Shown here: positions 55,777 to 64,000 of the stretch, piece by piece
How positions within the stretch are numbered: the first letter of the stretch is position 1
Layout of the letters: each line of letters begins with the position of its first letter
Source: Melastoma dodecandrum
Lineage: Eukaryota > Streptophyta > Magnoliopsida > Myrtales > Melastomataceae
Assembly (NCBI GenBank): GCA_029817715.1
Contig: JARUPY010000091.1
Span: 2,556,501 to 2,620,500, forward strand
Reading direction: 5' to 3'
DNA: 64,000 nucleotides
Translations under genes and position numbers: made by a program
The notes under the pieces: generated by a model
Seen by the model: only the letters and a program-made list of their open reading frames with translations
What the model was told of the DNA's origin: nothing
Databases searched by the model: none

Positions 55777-56394
55777 ATGAAGGACATCACAAGCGCCTCG
55801 TCCGTGCTCTACGGCACGGGCAGCCGCCGCTACGAGCCGGGCGCGCAATGGTTCCACTGGATCACCGCGGCGCTGGTGTTCACGATCATCCCGCTCGGCT
55901 GGGTGTTCGCCGAGTTCAAGACCAAGGGTAACCCGCCGACGAGCTTCGAGGCGCCGTTCCCCGGCACGCCGGCCGACTACGCGACGGCGCACAAGACGAT
56001 CGGCATCATCATCTTCGCGCTCATCATCGCGCGGCTCGCCTTCCGCCTGCTGAACCCGCCGCCGGCGCTGCCCGGCAGCATGGGCGGCCTGCCGCGCATC
56101 CTCTCGAACGCCTCGCACTGGCTGCTCTACCTCGTGCTCTTCTGCATGCCGATCTCGGGCTACGTCGCCTCGTCGGGCAGCAAGCATCCGATCAGCTTCC
56201 TCGGCCTCTTCGACCTGCCGAAGCTGCCGGTCTCGCACGAGGTCGGCGAGCAGGCGGCCAGCCTGCACGTCTTCGCGCAGTGGATCCTGCTCGGGCTGAT
56301 CGCGCTGCACCTCGCCGGCACCGCGTGGCACCTCTTCGTCCGCCGCGACGCGATCCTCGATCGCATGCTGCCGCGCCAGGCCAACGCCGAGTAG
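55777..56394 (+). CDS. Cytochrome b561-family (CybB-like) membrane protein
   Basis: The 205-residue protein has four membrane helices with histidine ligands, for example GAQWFHWITAALVFTII, ATAHKTIGIIIFALIIARL, SHWLLYLVLFCMPISGY and LHVFAQWILLGLIALHLAGTAWH. It resembles CybB, a superoxide:quinone oxidoreductase in E. coli, and is probably a periplasm-to-quinone electron carrier. Start and stop lie 162 bases after tolB. Confidence 0.92.
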   Translation: MKDITSASSVLYGTGSRRYEPGAQWFHWITAALVFTIIPLGWVFAEFKTKGNPPTSFEAPFPGTPADYATAHKTIGIIIFALIIARLAFRLLNPPPALPGSMGGLPRILSNASHWLLYLVLFCMPISGYVASSGSKHPISFLGLFDLPKLPVSHEVGEQAASLHVFAQWILLGLIALHLAGTAWHLFVRRDAILDRMLPRQANAE

Positions 56395-56401
56395 AGGTCG
56401 G

Positions 56402-57235
56402 ATGCCCAACCGCATGCTCGACATGGTGCTGCCCGCCGGCGCGTCGGCGCTGCGCGACATCACCACGCCCGCCGTCAACTTCGGCGCCACGGCGCAGGAC
56501 TACGGGCGCTATCGGGCGGGCTTCCCGCAGTCGTTCTTCAAGCGGCTGTTCGCCGACGGCTGGGTGCACGAGGGCGACCACGTGCTCGACCTCGGCACCG
56601 GCACCGGCACGATCGCCCGCGGCCTCGCGCTGCGCGGCTGCCACGCGACCGGCCTCGATTCCGAGCAGCACCTCCTGACCGAGGCGGCGCGGCTCGACCG
56701 CGAGGCGGCGACCGGCGTCAGCTACGTCGAGGGGCGCGCCGAGGCGACCGGGCTGCCGGCGCAAAGCTTCGAGCTCGTCACCGCCGGCCAGTGCTGGCAC
56801 TGGTTCGATCGCCAACGGACCGTGCGCGAGGTGGCGCGCGTGCTCAAGCCGGGCGGCCGCATCGTGATCGCCCATTTCGACTGGCTGGCGATGCGCGGCA
56901 ACGTCGTCGCGATGACCGAGGCGCTGATCAACCGCTACAATCCGAGCTGGCATCTCGGCAATACGTCGGGCCTCTACCCGCCGTGGCTCGCCGACGTCGC
57001 CGAAGGCGGCTTCGAGCGGCTGGAGACGTTCTCCTACGACACCGAGGTCGCCTATTCGCACGAGGCCTGGCGCGGCCGCATTCGAGCCTCCGCCGGCGTC
57101 GGCGCCTCGCTGCCGGCCGACGAGGTCGCGCGCTTCGATGCCGAGCTCGCCGCGGAGCTGGCGCGCGGCTGGCCGCAGGAGCCGCTCCGGGTGCCGCACC
57201 GCGTCTGGGCGCTCAAGGCGGAGTGGCCGGGCTAA
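56402..57235 (+). CDS. SAM-dependent methyltransferase (methyltransf_11 type)
   Basis: The 277-residue protein has SAM motif VLDLGTGTGTIARGLALRGCHATGLDSE at about 61-88, AEATGLPAQSFELVTAGQCWHWFDRQ as motif II/III, and VARVLKPGGRIVIAHFDW. This resembles the family of small-molecule methyltransferases with QxWHW (also found in TMT proteins); the substrate is unknown. It begins 7 bases after the b561 gene. Confidence 0.92.
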   Translation: MPNRMLDMVLPAGASALRDITTPAVNFGATAQDYGRYRAGFPQSFFKRLFADGWVHEGDHVLDLGTGTGTIARGLALRGCHATGLDSEQHLLTEAARLDREAATGVSYVEGRAEATGLPAQSFELVTAGQCWHWFDRQRTVREVARVLKPGGRIVIAHFDWLAMRGNVVAMTEALINRYNPSWHLGNTSGLYPPWLADVAEGGFERLETFSYDTEVAYSHEAWRGRIRASAGVGASLPADEVARFDAELAAELARGWPQEPLRVPHRVWALKAEWPG

Positions 57236-57371
57236 GACGAATTGACCAATCGTGATCGCAACGCCGACGATTTATTGAATAAACTCTAAAATGCCATTTG
57301 CGTTTACGCTGCTGTGGCGGCGTGCGAATGCCTGTGGCGTCTTTCGTGTCATTTTTCGCCCCGAGGCCGTC

Positions 57372-58010
57372 ATGCGTCCCCATTCTGCGTCGCGCTCGTC
57401 TCGTTTCCGACTGCTGTTGACCACGTCCCTCTCGCTTGCCGCCCTCGTGGCCGGCAGCGGCGCCGCATCGGCGCTCGTCCACGTCCAGATCGATCTCACG
57501 CACCAGCGCATGCACGTGCAGTCGAACGAGGGCGACTACGACTGGCCGATCTCCTCGGCCCGCTCCGGCTTCTCGACGCCCGGCGGCAGCTACGCGCCGA
57601 CCCACATGGAGCTGATGCATTATTCGAAGAAATATCACATGTCGCCGATGCCGCATGCGATCTTCTTCCGCGGCGGCTACGCGATCCACGGCACCTACGA
57701 GACCGGCTCGCTCGGCCGTCCCGCCTCGCACGGCTGCGTGCGGCTCTCGCCCGGCAACGCGGCGGCGCTCTACGACATGGTCAAGGCCGAGGGCGCCCGC
57801 ATCGGGATCAGCGGCACGCCGCCCGCGTCGCTGCCCTTTGCGGTCGCGCGCCACCATCGCTCGCGCAACGCGCCGGCTTATGCCAGCGCCACGCCCGGCG
57901 AGGTGAGCGACGGGTACGACGGCTACTACGCCCCCTCGCGCGGCACCGGCTACTACGCGCAGCCGAGCTACGGTCTCGGCACCGGCTTCTTCTCGGGCTT
58001 CGAGCAATAG
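57372..58010 (+). CDS. L,D-transpeptidase (YkuD), first of second tandem pair
   Basis: The start is ATG 57372 (212 residues) with a signal peptide (RFRLLLTTSLSLAALVAGSGAASA). The YkuD active site HGTYETGSLGRPASHGCVRL follows AIFFRGGYAIH. The C-terminal tail is Tyr/Gly-rich and runs to FFSGFEQ. The gene resembles the next one closely (VHVQIDLTHQRMHVQSNEG against VDIQIDLSTQHMHVQSSTA), indicating tandem duplication. An upstream in-frame ATG at 57291 would spoil the signal peptide. Confidence 0.92.
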   Translation: MRPHSASRSSRFRLLLTTSLSLAALVAGSGAASALVHVQIDLTHQRMHVQSNEGDYDWPISSARSGFSTPGGSYAPTHMELMHYSKKYHMSPMPHAIFFRGGYAIHGTYETGSLGRPASHGCVRLSPGNAAALYDMVKAEGARIGISGTPPASLPFAVARHHRSRNAPAYASATPGEVSDGYDGYYAPSRGTGYYAQPSYGLGTGFFSGFEQ

Positions 58011-58035
58011 GCGGCCGCTCTTGTGACATCAAAAA

Positions 58036-58070
58036 CGCGGGCGCCGGCTTAATCCCGGCGCTCGCGTCTT
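58036..58070 (+). terminator. Rho-independent terminator between the two YkuD genes
   Basis: CGCGGGCGCCGG/CCGGCGCTCGCG (one wobble) forms a 12-base stem with a 7-base loop, followed by TCTTCG; A-rich before it. It sits 26 bases past the stop of the first gene. Confidence 0.65.
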
Positions 58071-58148
58071 CGCCGTTTACGGTCAGCTTCGCGCATGGAA
58101 GGTAGGCGCACGCTTGCGCATCCCAATGCGATTCTGACCGAGGCAGCC

Positions 58149-58646
58149 ATGAACAAGATCCTGTGCGGCGGCGCGATTCTCGCCGCGCTCGCCCTCGCCG
58201 CGCCGGCGCAGGCCGCCGTCGACATCCAGATCGATCTGTCGACGCAGCACATGCACGTGCAGTCGTCGACCGCGAGCTACGATTGGCCGATCTCGTCGGC
58301 GCGCGCCGGCTACGTCACGCCGACCGGCACCTTCGCGCCGCAGCGCCTCGCCGAGGTCTATCATTCGAAGAAGTACGACAACGCGCCGATGCCGCACGCG
58401 ATCTTCTTCTACTACGGCTTCGCCATCCACGGCAGCTACGAGACCAAGCATCTCGGCCACCCGGCCTCGCACGGCTGCGTGCGCGTCGCGCCGGCCAACG
58501 CCGCCAAGCTCTACGCCATGGTGGAGAAGGAAGGCGCGACGATCACCATCTCCGGCACGCCGCCGGGCCAGGCGCCCTACGCCGCGGTGGCCGACGCCGG
58601 CAACACGACGAAGTCGCCGGGCCTCTTCTCCTTCCTCGGGTTCTAG
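58149..58646 (+). CDS. L,D-transpeptidase (YkuD), second of second tandem pair
   Basis: From ATG 58149 the 165-residue protein has a signal peptide (KILCGGAILAALALAAPAQA) and a YkuD domain with HGSYETKHLGHPASHGCVRV. It lacks the Tyr/Gly tail of its neighbour. Two bases separate it from a small exported protein. Confidence 0.93.
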   Translation: MNKILCGGAILAALALAAPAQAAVDIQIDLSTQHMHVQSSTASYDWPISSARAGYVTPTGTFAPQRLAEVYHSKKYDNAPMPHAIFFYYGFAIHGSYETKHLGHPASHGCVRVAPANAAKLYAMVEKEGATITISGTPPGQAPYAAVADAGNTTKSPGLFSFLGF

Positions 58647-58648
58647 CA

Positions 58649-58990
58649 ATGAAGCCTCGCGTCCGGCTTGCAGTCTCAGGCCTTCTCCTCGGCGCGGCGG
58701 TCCTCGCCGGGCCGGCGGTGGCCGCGGACCTCGGCCTCGCGCGCGCGCCGCTCGCCGTGGAGGGCCTGCCCTGCGCGGCGCCGGCCGTGCAGGCGTTCTC
58801 GAGCGTCTGGTACGGCCATTTCTCGGGCGGCTACTCGCATTACCTCGGGCCCGGCGAGGCGATCGTCCTCGATTGGCGCGACGAGAAGCTCTGCTTCCCG
58901 ACGCGGGCGTCGTGCGACCGCTACATGCGCGTCATGCGCCGCGACTTCCATCGCCCCGAGGGCTATTTCACCTGCCTGCCGATCCGCTGA
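58649..58990 (+). CDS. Small exported cysteine-containing protein
   Basis: The 113-residue protein has a signal peptide (about 1-26, cut after VAA or AVA) and a mature part with four cysteines (GLPCAAPA, EKLCFPTRASCDRY, GYFTCLP), likely disulfide-linked in the periplasm. It starts right after the second YkuD gene, so it may share its transcript and act on the envelope. Not recognised as a named family. Confidence 0.78.
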   Translation: MKPRVRLAVSGLLLGAAVLAGPAVAADLGLARAPLAVEGLPCAAPAVQAFSSVWYGHFSGGYSHYLGPGEAIVLDWRDEKLCFPTRASCDRYMRVMRRDFHRPEGYFTCLPIR

Positions 58991-58996
58991 GCCGTC

Positions 58997-59497
58997 ATGT
59001 TCGACGCGCTGAGGAAGTTCATCGCCGACACGGCGGGCCGCTCGGAAGATGAGCGCGACTTCGCCGAAGACGATTACCGGCTCGCCACCGTCGCGCTGCT
59101 GATCCACGTCGCCAACGTCGACGGCAAGGTCGATGCGGCCGAGCGCCAGCGCCTGCGCGAGATCATCGACGAGCGGTTCGGGCTCGACGCCGCGGCGACG
59201 ACGCGCCTCATCGAGCGCGCCGAGCAGAGCGACCGCGAGTCGGTCGATTTCTTCCACTTCACCAACGTCCTGAAACGCAGCCTCGACGATGCCGGGCGCC
59301 ACAGGATCATCGAGATGATGTGGGACGTGGTGTTCGCCGACGGCGAGGTCACCGAGTTCGAGGAGAACGTCGTGTGGCGCATCGCCGAGCTGCTCGGCGT
59401 CTCGACCCGCGACCGCGTCATGCTGCGGCAGAAGGTGGCCGAGGAGCCGCACGCGCCGCCGCCGGAAGGGCCGTGGTCGGGCTCGAGCAAAGGCTAG
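58997..59497 (+). CDS. TerB-like (tellurite resistance) family protein
   Basis: The 166-residue soluble protein has the acidic helical TerB core: LATVALLIHVANVDGKVDAAERQRLREII and VVFADGEVTEFEENVVWRIAELLGVSTRDR. No ter operon is near. The exact role is unknown; the family sometimes senses metal or stress. Confidence 0.9.
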   Translation: MFDALRKFIADTAGRSEDERDFAEDDYRLATVALLIHVANVDGKVDAAERQRLREIIDERFGLDAAATTRLIERAEQSDRESVDFFHFTNVLKRSLDDAGRHRIIEMMWDVVFADGEVTEFEENVVWRIAELLGVSTRDRVMLRQKVAEEPHAPPPEGPWSGSSKG

Positions 59498-59501
59498 CGC
59501 C

Positions 59502-60263
59502 TTGCGCGCGGTCGCCCTGGTCACCGGCGCGTCCGGCGGCATCGGCGCCGAACTCGCCCGCGTCCTGGCCGCGCACGATCATCATCTCGCGCTCGTCGCG
59601 CGACGCCGCGACGCCCTGGAGGCACTCGCCGACGAACTCGTCGCCGCCGGGCGCCCGCGCCCGCTGGTGATCGTCGCCGACCTCGCGACGCCGCACGGCG
59701 TCGGCGAGGTGGCCGCGGCGCTGGCCGCCGCCGGCGCGCAGGTGGAGATCCTGGTCAACAATGCGGGCTACGGCCTGCTCGGCGAGGTCGCGTCGCTCGA
59801 TCCCGCCGGGCAGCTCGGCATCGTCGATCTCAACATCCGCGCCCTGCTCGACCTGACCCTGCGCCTGCTGCCGGACCTGCGCGCCACCCGCGGCAGGATC
59901 CTCAACGTCGGCTCCGTGGCGAGCTTCATGCCGGGGCCTGGCATGGCGGTCTATTACGCCTCGAAGGCGTTCGTCGGCGCTTTTTCGCGCGCGCTCACCG
60001 AGGAGCTGAAGGCTGCGGGCGTCAGCGTCAGCGTGCTGCATCCCGGCGTCACCGCCACGGGCTTCCACAGGCGCGCCGGGCTCGGCACGTCGCGCGGCGC
60101 CGATGCGCGGGAGGTGGCGGAGGCGGGCTATGCCGGCCTGATGGCGGGCAAGCGCACGATCGTGCCGGGGCTCGGCAACAAGCTCGGCGCGCTGCTGCTG
60201 CCGCTGATCCCGGACGCGGTGCTGCTGCCGCTCGTCCACCGCTTCCAGCGTCGGCGCAAATGA
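59502..60263 (+). CDS. Short-chain dehydrogenase/reductase
   Basis: The 253-residue protein starts at TTG (AAAGG eight bases upstream). It has the NAD(P) motif VTGASGGIGAELARVLAA, NNAGYG, the catalytic Ser in VGSVASF and YYASK with the active Tyr and Lys. FVGAFSRALTEELKAAGVSVSVLHPGVTATGFH is typical of classical SDRs. The substrate is unknown; it ends before a shared terminator. Confidence 0.92.
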   Translation: MRAVALVTGASGGIGAELARVLAAHDHHLALVARRRDALEALADELVAAGRPRPLVIVADLATPHGVGEVAAALAAAGAQVEILVNNAGYGLLGEVASLDPAGQLGIVDLNIRALLDLTLRLLPDLRATRGRILNVGSVASFMPGPGMAVYYASKAFVGAFSRALTEELKAAGVSVSVLHPGVTATGFHRRAGLGTSRGADAREVAEAGYAGLMAGKRTIVPGLGNKLGALLLPLIPDAVLLPLVHRFQRRRK

Positions 60264-60264
60264 A

Positions 60265-60290
60265 AAGGCCCGGCGATGGCCGGGCCTTCG
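60265..60290. terminator. Bidirectional terminator between SDR and convergent gene
   Basis: AAGGCCCGG/CCGGGCCTT pairs perfectly (9 bases) around CGATGG between the two convergent genes, with AAAA before and CTTCGTCTT after. Confidence 0.8.
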
Positions 60291-60292
60291 TC

Positions 60293-60508
60293 TTAGTTGC
60301 GGCTGGGGTTGCCGCCCGGCGTGCCGCCGGTGGCGGTGCCGCAGGAGCGCTGGCCGGTGCCGTAGGAGATGCCGTCGCAGCGGCCGTTCGCGAGCACCTT
60401 GTGCTTCTTGCGCATCATCAGGTGCTGGTGGTGCATCGGCGAGGCCGACGCGGCGAACGACGACGTGCCCAGGATCAGGGCGATGGAGACGAGAACGGTC
60501 TTTGTCAT
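60293..60508 (-). CDS. Small exported hypothetical protein
   Basis: From ATG 60508 (or 60526) the 71-residue protein has a signal peptide (MTKTVLVSIALILGTSSFAASA) and a short basic mature part (MHHQHLMMRKKHKVLANGRCDG, then SYGTGQRSCGTATGGTPGGN) with two cysteines. It looks like the small secreted proteins common in Hyphomicrobiales; function unknown. Confidence 0.7.
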   Translation of the reverse strand: MTKTVLVSIALILGTSSFAASASPMHHQHLMMRKKHKVLANGRCDGISYGTGQRSCGTATGGTPGGNPSRN

Positions 60509-60761
60509 GGGATGCAGGGTTTCCAATCCAGCGAGTATGCAAGCGCCAGAATGCGCGACCGCCGCTTTCGTTCAGCTGAGCCGCACCGCGCCCGGCGCAT
60601 CCCTGGTCTGCGCAAGGTCCTTTCAGCGCGCTCTGTCGAATGTGGGATGGGTCGGACGCGCGGCAGTCTTTGTGAAGGGCGACGAACGTTCTAGCGTCGG
60701 TGCTATGACCGCGCGGCGACAGCACTGCCCGTGTGGGCGCGTATAGAGGGTGGATCTAGCA

Positions 60762-62432
60762 ATGACGGTACTCGATCAGGCAGCCGGACACGGAGGTGCG
60801 GAGCCTGGCTTCTTCACGCGCGAGCGGACGGTCGCGAAACCCGGCTTCAACCGGTGGCTGGTGCCGCCGGCGGCGCTGCTCATCCACCTGTCGATCGGCA
60901 TGGCGTATGCGCTCAGCGTGTTCTGGAAGCCGCTCGCCAAGGTGATCCCGAACGAGGATGCCGCCTGCAAGACGATCGGCTTCTTCCAGCTGCTCACCTC
61001 GACGACCTGCAACTGGCCGGACACGGTCACCGTCAAGGCCTTCGAGATCGGCATCGTGTTCCTCGGCATCTCGGCCGCTCTGTTCGGCGGCTGGCTCGAG
61101 AGGGCCGGCCCGCGCAAGGCGGCGCTCGTTGCCGCCCTCTGCTGGGGCGGCGGCTTCCTGATCAGCGCGCTGGCGGTGCAGGTGCACCAGCTGTGGCTGC
61201 TCTACCTCGGCATGGGCCTCGTCGGCGGCATCGGCCTCGGCCTCGGCTACATCTCGCCGGTCTCGACGCTGATCAAATGGTTTCCCGACCGCCGCGGCAT
61301 GGCGACCGGCATGGCCATCATGGGCTTCGGCGGCGGCGCGATGATCGGTGCCCCGCTCGCCAACCTGCTGATGAGCGGCGGCGAGATCGTCCCCGGCCTC
61401 AAGGTCGCCGGCTTCAAGTCGGCCACCGGCGCCCCCGGCGTGATGGAGACGTTCGTGACGCTCGGGATCATCTACTTCGTCGTCATGTGCATCGGCGCGC
61501 TGATGTACCGCGTGCCGCCGGAGAATTGGGCGCCGGACGGGTTCTCGCCGCTCGCCAGGACCAACCGCCTTATCTCGGCCGGCGACGTCCACCTCGACGA
61601 CGCCCACAAGACCTTCTCGTTCTGGATGATCTGGGCGGTCCTGTTCCTCAACGTGACCGCCGGCATCGCCGTGCTGTCGATCGCCTCGCCGATGCTGCAG
61701 ACGATCTTCGGGCCCACCCTCATCGGGCTCGCGGCGGGCGCCAAGCCCAGCGCCGACCAGCTCAAGGCGATCGCCGCCGTGGCGGCCGGCTTCGTCGGCC
61801 TGCTGTCGCTGTTCAACATCGGCGGCCGCTTCTTCTGGGCCTCGATGTCCGACAAGATCGGCCGCAAGGCGACCTACTTCACCTTCTTCGTGCTCGGCAT
61901 CCTGCTCTACGCCTCGGTGCCGACGCTGGCCGACCACGGCCAGAAGGCGCTGTTCGTCGGCGCGCTCTGCATCATCCTCTCGATGTACGGCGGCGGCTTC
62001 GCCACCGTGCCGGCCTATCTCGCCGACATCTTCGGGACCAAGTTCGTCGGCGCCATCCACGGCCGGCTGCTCACCGCCTGGTCGGCGGCGGGCGTCGTCG
62101 GCTCGGAGATCATCGTCGGCGTCCGCGACCACGAGATCGCCGCCGGCGTGCCGAAGACCGAGGTCTACGACGCGGTCATGTACGTGATGGTCGGCCTGCT
62201 CGCGCTCGGCTTCATCTGCAACCTGCTGATCCGCCCCGTGGACCCGAAATGGCACATGGACGCCTCGGCGCCCGTCGACGGCTCCGCGGTGGCGGCCGGC
62301 CGCACCACCAGCCAGGGCATCGGCAAGGGCAGCCTCTCCGGCGCGACGCTGGTGCCGTGGCTGATCATCGCGATCCCGGTGGCCTGGGGCCTCTACAAGG
62401 CCCTCCTCAGCGCCGCGAAGATCCTGAGCTGA
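60762..62432 (+). CDS. OFA-family MFS transporter (oxalate/formate antiporter-like)
   Basis: The 556-residue protein has about 12 helices plus one more at its C terminus (ATLVPWLIIAIPVAWGLYKAL). FNRWLVPPAALLIHLSIGMAYALSVFW is the OFA start; GLGYISPVSTLIKWFPDRRGMATGMAIMGFGGGAM is the family signature. It carries a small cytoplasmic insert near residue 260. Carboxylate antiport (oxalate, formate or similar) is likely; no oxc/frc genes are in the window. Confidence 0.9.
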   Translation: MTVLDQAAGHGGAEPGFFTRERTVAKPGFNRWLVPPAALLIHLSIGMAYALSVFWKPLAKVIPNEDAACKTIGFFQLLTSTTCNWPDTVTVKAFEIGIVFLGISAALFGGWLERAGPRKAALVAALCWGGGFLISALAVQVHQLWLLYLGMGLVGGIGLGLGYISPVSTLIKWFPDRRGMATGMAIMGFGGGAMIGAPLANLLMSGGEIVPGLKVAGFKSATGAPGVMETFVTLGIIYFVVMCIGALMYRVPPENWAPDGFSPLARTNRLISAGDVHLDDAHKTFSFWMIWAVLFLNVTAGIAVLSIASPMLQTIFGPTLIGLAAGAKPSADQLKAIAAVAAGFVGLLSLFNIGGRFFWASMSDKIGRKATYFTFFVLGILLYASVPTLADHGQKALFVGALCIILSMYGGGFATVPAYLADIFGTKFVGAIHGRLLTAWSAAGVVGSEIIVGVRDHEIAAGVPKTEVYDAVMYVMVGLLALGFICNLLIRPVDPKWHMDASAPVDGSAVAAGRTTSQGIGKGSLSGATLVPWLIIAIPVAWGLYKALLSAAKILS

Positions 62433-62789
62433 GCCGCCCGGCCGATCGCGGCGGGAACTCGTCCGTGATCGGCCGCCGCCTTTCGGCCTGAATGAGGCCG
62501 CGCCGCCTCCTCACTCCGCGGGCATATGGCGACCGTCGCCGCACGTCCTGCGCGGAGCCCCGGGAACGTCAGCCCCCCAGCCCAACCGGGGCGCTCGCAG
62601 GATCCAGAAGAAACCGCGGCGATAGCGGGCCGGCTAGGAGTTTCGCTCCGGCCGGCCCGTGTCGTTTCAAAAGGTTTTGCCCGCTCGGCTCACCCCTTCG
62701 CGTGGCTTGAAAAAGCGAAATTCCGAAGCGATATCAGCGCGGATTTTGCGAGCGGCACCAGCGCCGCCGCCACGACGGAGCTTTGCGAC
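62433..62789. other. Intergenic space with a 9-bp hairpin, no gene
   Basis: 357 bases between the OFA transporter and htpG. I see no convincing gene; the 72-codon open frame at 62492-62710 is Arg/Pro-rich and lacks a ribosome site. A hairpin CGGGCCGGC/GCCGGCCCG lies at 62626-62659 and may end the transporter transcript. The last 90 bases probably hold the htpG promoter. Confidence 0.6.
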
Positions 62790-64000
62790 ATGACCACCGG
62801 CGAGGAGACCACCGCAAATGCGCCGACCGGCGCGACGCCGGAGGGCACCATCACCGAGCCGAAGCAGCGCGAGGGCACGACGCACGCCTTCCAGGCCGAC
62901 GTCGCCCGGCTGCTGCACCTCATGGTGCATTCCGTCTATTCCGAGCGCGACATCTTCCTGCGCGAGCTCATCTCGAACGCCGCCGACGCCTGCGAGAAGC
63001 TGCGCTACGAGGCGATCGCCGACCCCACGCTGACGCAGGACGGCCAGCCCTTCGGCATCACCATCCAGATCGACAAGGACGCCAAGACGCTGTCGATCGC
63101 CGACAACGGCATCGGCATGAGCGAGCAGGACCTGCGCGACGCGCTCGGCACGATCGCCTCCTCCGGCACCCGCGCCTTCCTCGATCGCCTCGCCGCCGCC
63201 AAGGGGCCGGCCGCCGACGGCGCGAAGGACGAGGGCGAGCAGGCCGAGAAGGCCGCCGACCTCATCGGCCAGTTCGGCATCGGCTTCTATTCCGCCTTCA
63301 TGGTCGCCGACGAGGTCGAGGTCGACACGCGCCGCGCCGGCGCCGACTTCGCCTATCGCTGGACCTCGGACGGCAAGGGCTCCTACGCGATCGCCCCGCT
63401 GCCCCTCGACGTCGCGCCGGTGCGCGGCACCCGCGTCACGCTGCATCTCAACGCGGACTCGCAGGAATATCTCGAAGCCTACACGCTGGAGCGCATCGTC
63501 CGCGAGCATTCCGGCGCCATCGCCGTGCCGATCAACCTGATCGAGAACGCCGGCGACGACCCCAAGACCCTGTCGGAAGGCACCGCGCTGTGGGCCAAGC
63601 CGAAGAGCGCGGTGACGCCCGAGCAGTACAAGGACTTCTACAACAACCTCGCCGGCCAGTTCGACGAGCCGGCGCTGACCATCCATTGGCGCGCCGAGGG
63701 GCGGCACGAGTACACCGTGCTCGCCTTCGTGCCCGGCTCGCGGCCGTTCGACCTGTTCGACCCCGTCCGCAAGGGCAAGGCCAAGCTCTACGTGCGCCGC
63801 GTGCTGATCTCGTCGGATGCCGAGATCGTCCCGAACTGGCTGCGCTTCGTGCGCCTCGTGGTCGATTCCGCCGACCTGCCGCTCAACGTCTCGCGCGAGC
63901 TGATCCAGGAGAGCGCCGTCTTCGCCGCGATCAAGAAGGGCGTCGCGAACCGCATCGTGCAGGAGCTGACCAAGTTCGCCGAGAACGAGCCGGAGAAGTT
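62790..64000 (+). CDS. htpG: Molecular chaperone HtpG (Hsp90), 5' part only
   Basis: The frame from ATG 62790 (GGAG nine bases upstream) is open to the window edge, 403 complete codons. The GHKL ATPase domain shows FLRELISNAADACEKLRY, IADNGIGMS and LIGQFGIGFYSAFMVAD; the middle domain includes LYVRRVLISSDAEIVPNWLRFVRL and VDSADLPLNVSRELIQES. An acidic insert (AKGPAADGAKDEGEQAEKAA) follows the first domain. The C-terminal dimerisation domain lies outside the window. Confidence 0.97.
   Translation, partial: MTTGEETTANAPTGATPEGTITEPKQREGTTHAFQADVARLLHLMVHSVYSERDIFLRELISNAADACEKLRYEAIADPTLTQDGQPFGITIQIDKDAKTLSIADNGIGMSEQDLRDALGTIASSGTRAFLDRLAAAKGPAADGAKDEGEQAEKAADLIGQFGIGFYSAFMVADEVEVDTRRAGADFAYRWTSDGKGSYAIAPLPLDVAPVRGTRVTLHLNADSQEYLEAYTLERIVREHSGAIAVPINLIENAGDDPKTLSEGTALWAKPKSAVTPEQYKDFYNNLAGQFDEPALTIHWRAEGRHEYTVLAFVPGSRPFDLFDPVRKGKAKLYVRRVLISSDAEIVPNWLRFVRLVVDSADLPLNVSRELIQESAVFAAIKKGVANRIVQELTKFAENEPEK

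Noticed and set aside
62492..62710. 72-codon open frame before htpG
   Set aside because: No ribosome site, Arg/Pro-rich, no hydrophobic or domain pattern.
1..64000. tRNA, rRNA, CRISPR arrays, insertion sequences, prophage
   Set aside because: Reading the intergenic regions gave no cloverleaf, rRNA, regularly spaced repeat, transposase or phage gene.

Overview
The window looks like chromosomal DNA of a high-GC alphaproteobacterium, most likely of the order Hyphomicrobiales (Rhizobiales). The evidence is the gene order mnmE-mnmG-rsmG-parA-parB with three exact copies of the parS palindrome, an Omp31-type beta-barrel porin, several exported L,D-transpeptidases, alphaproteobacterial TolQRAB/Pal and HflKC proteins, and short GC-rich inverted repeats typical of these genomes. 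I cannot name a genus. No rRNA, tRNA, CRISPR array, phage or insertion sequence was recognised. Almost all DNA is coding.

Layout. 1-4.0 kb: the end of an RND efflux adaptor gene and its AcrB-type pump, bracketed by hairpin repeats. 4.0-10.5 kb: chromosome partition and tRNA/rRNA modification on the minus strand (parB, parA, rsmG, mnmG, mnmE, trmD) with three parS sites, so this is probably close to the replication origin. 10.5-20.4 kb: an EAL phosphodiesterase, glyoxalase II, a methyltransferase, a DUF4112 protein, a Tat-exported HiPIP, a low-GC cassette of immunity-like genes, priA, glcE, rsmJ and a 33-residue membrane peptide. 20.5-26.2 kb: a nitrate/taurine-type ABC ATPase and permease, a lipocalin-like protein, two tandem YkuD proteins, an OmpR-type regulator, cyanase, and a DUF1272 gene with an in-frame TGA. 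26-35 kb: hflCK, an AmpG-type permease, a HAD hydrolase, pal, an HAE3-type RND exporter and a porin. 35-42 kb: a VanX-type dipeptidase, a flavoprotein, an overlapping DeoR-MFS-VOC operon, YcaQ and Uma2. 42-49 kb: carB, greA, small proteins and a sugar dehydrogenase-cytochrome c fusion. 49-64 kb: a frameshifted dipZ, DUF29, tolQRAB, cytochrome b561, a second tandem YkuD pair, TerB-like, SDR and OFA-family MFS genes, and the start of htpG.

Themes. Cell-envelope maintenance is heavily represented: Tol-Pal, four YkuD proteins, AmpG, VanX-type peptidase, porin and two RND exporters. The points most worth checking are (i) the DUF1272 gene whose first conserved cysteine codon is TGA, with the rest of the domain intact; (ii) the roughly 1.1-kb AT-richer cassette carrying an Imm30-like gene and a broken partner, bounded by a 65-bp direct repeat of the HiPIP 3' end and terminator; and (iii) a parS site placed inside the rsmG coding sequence.
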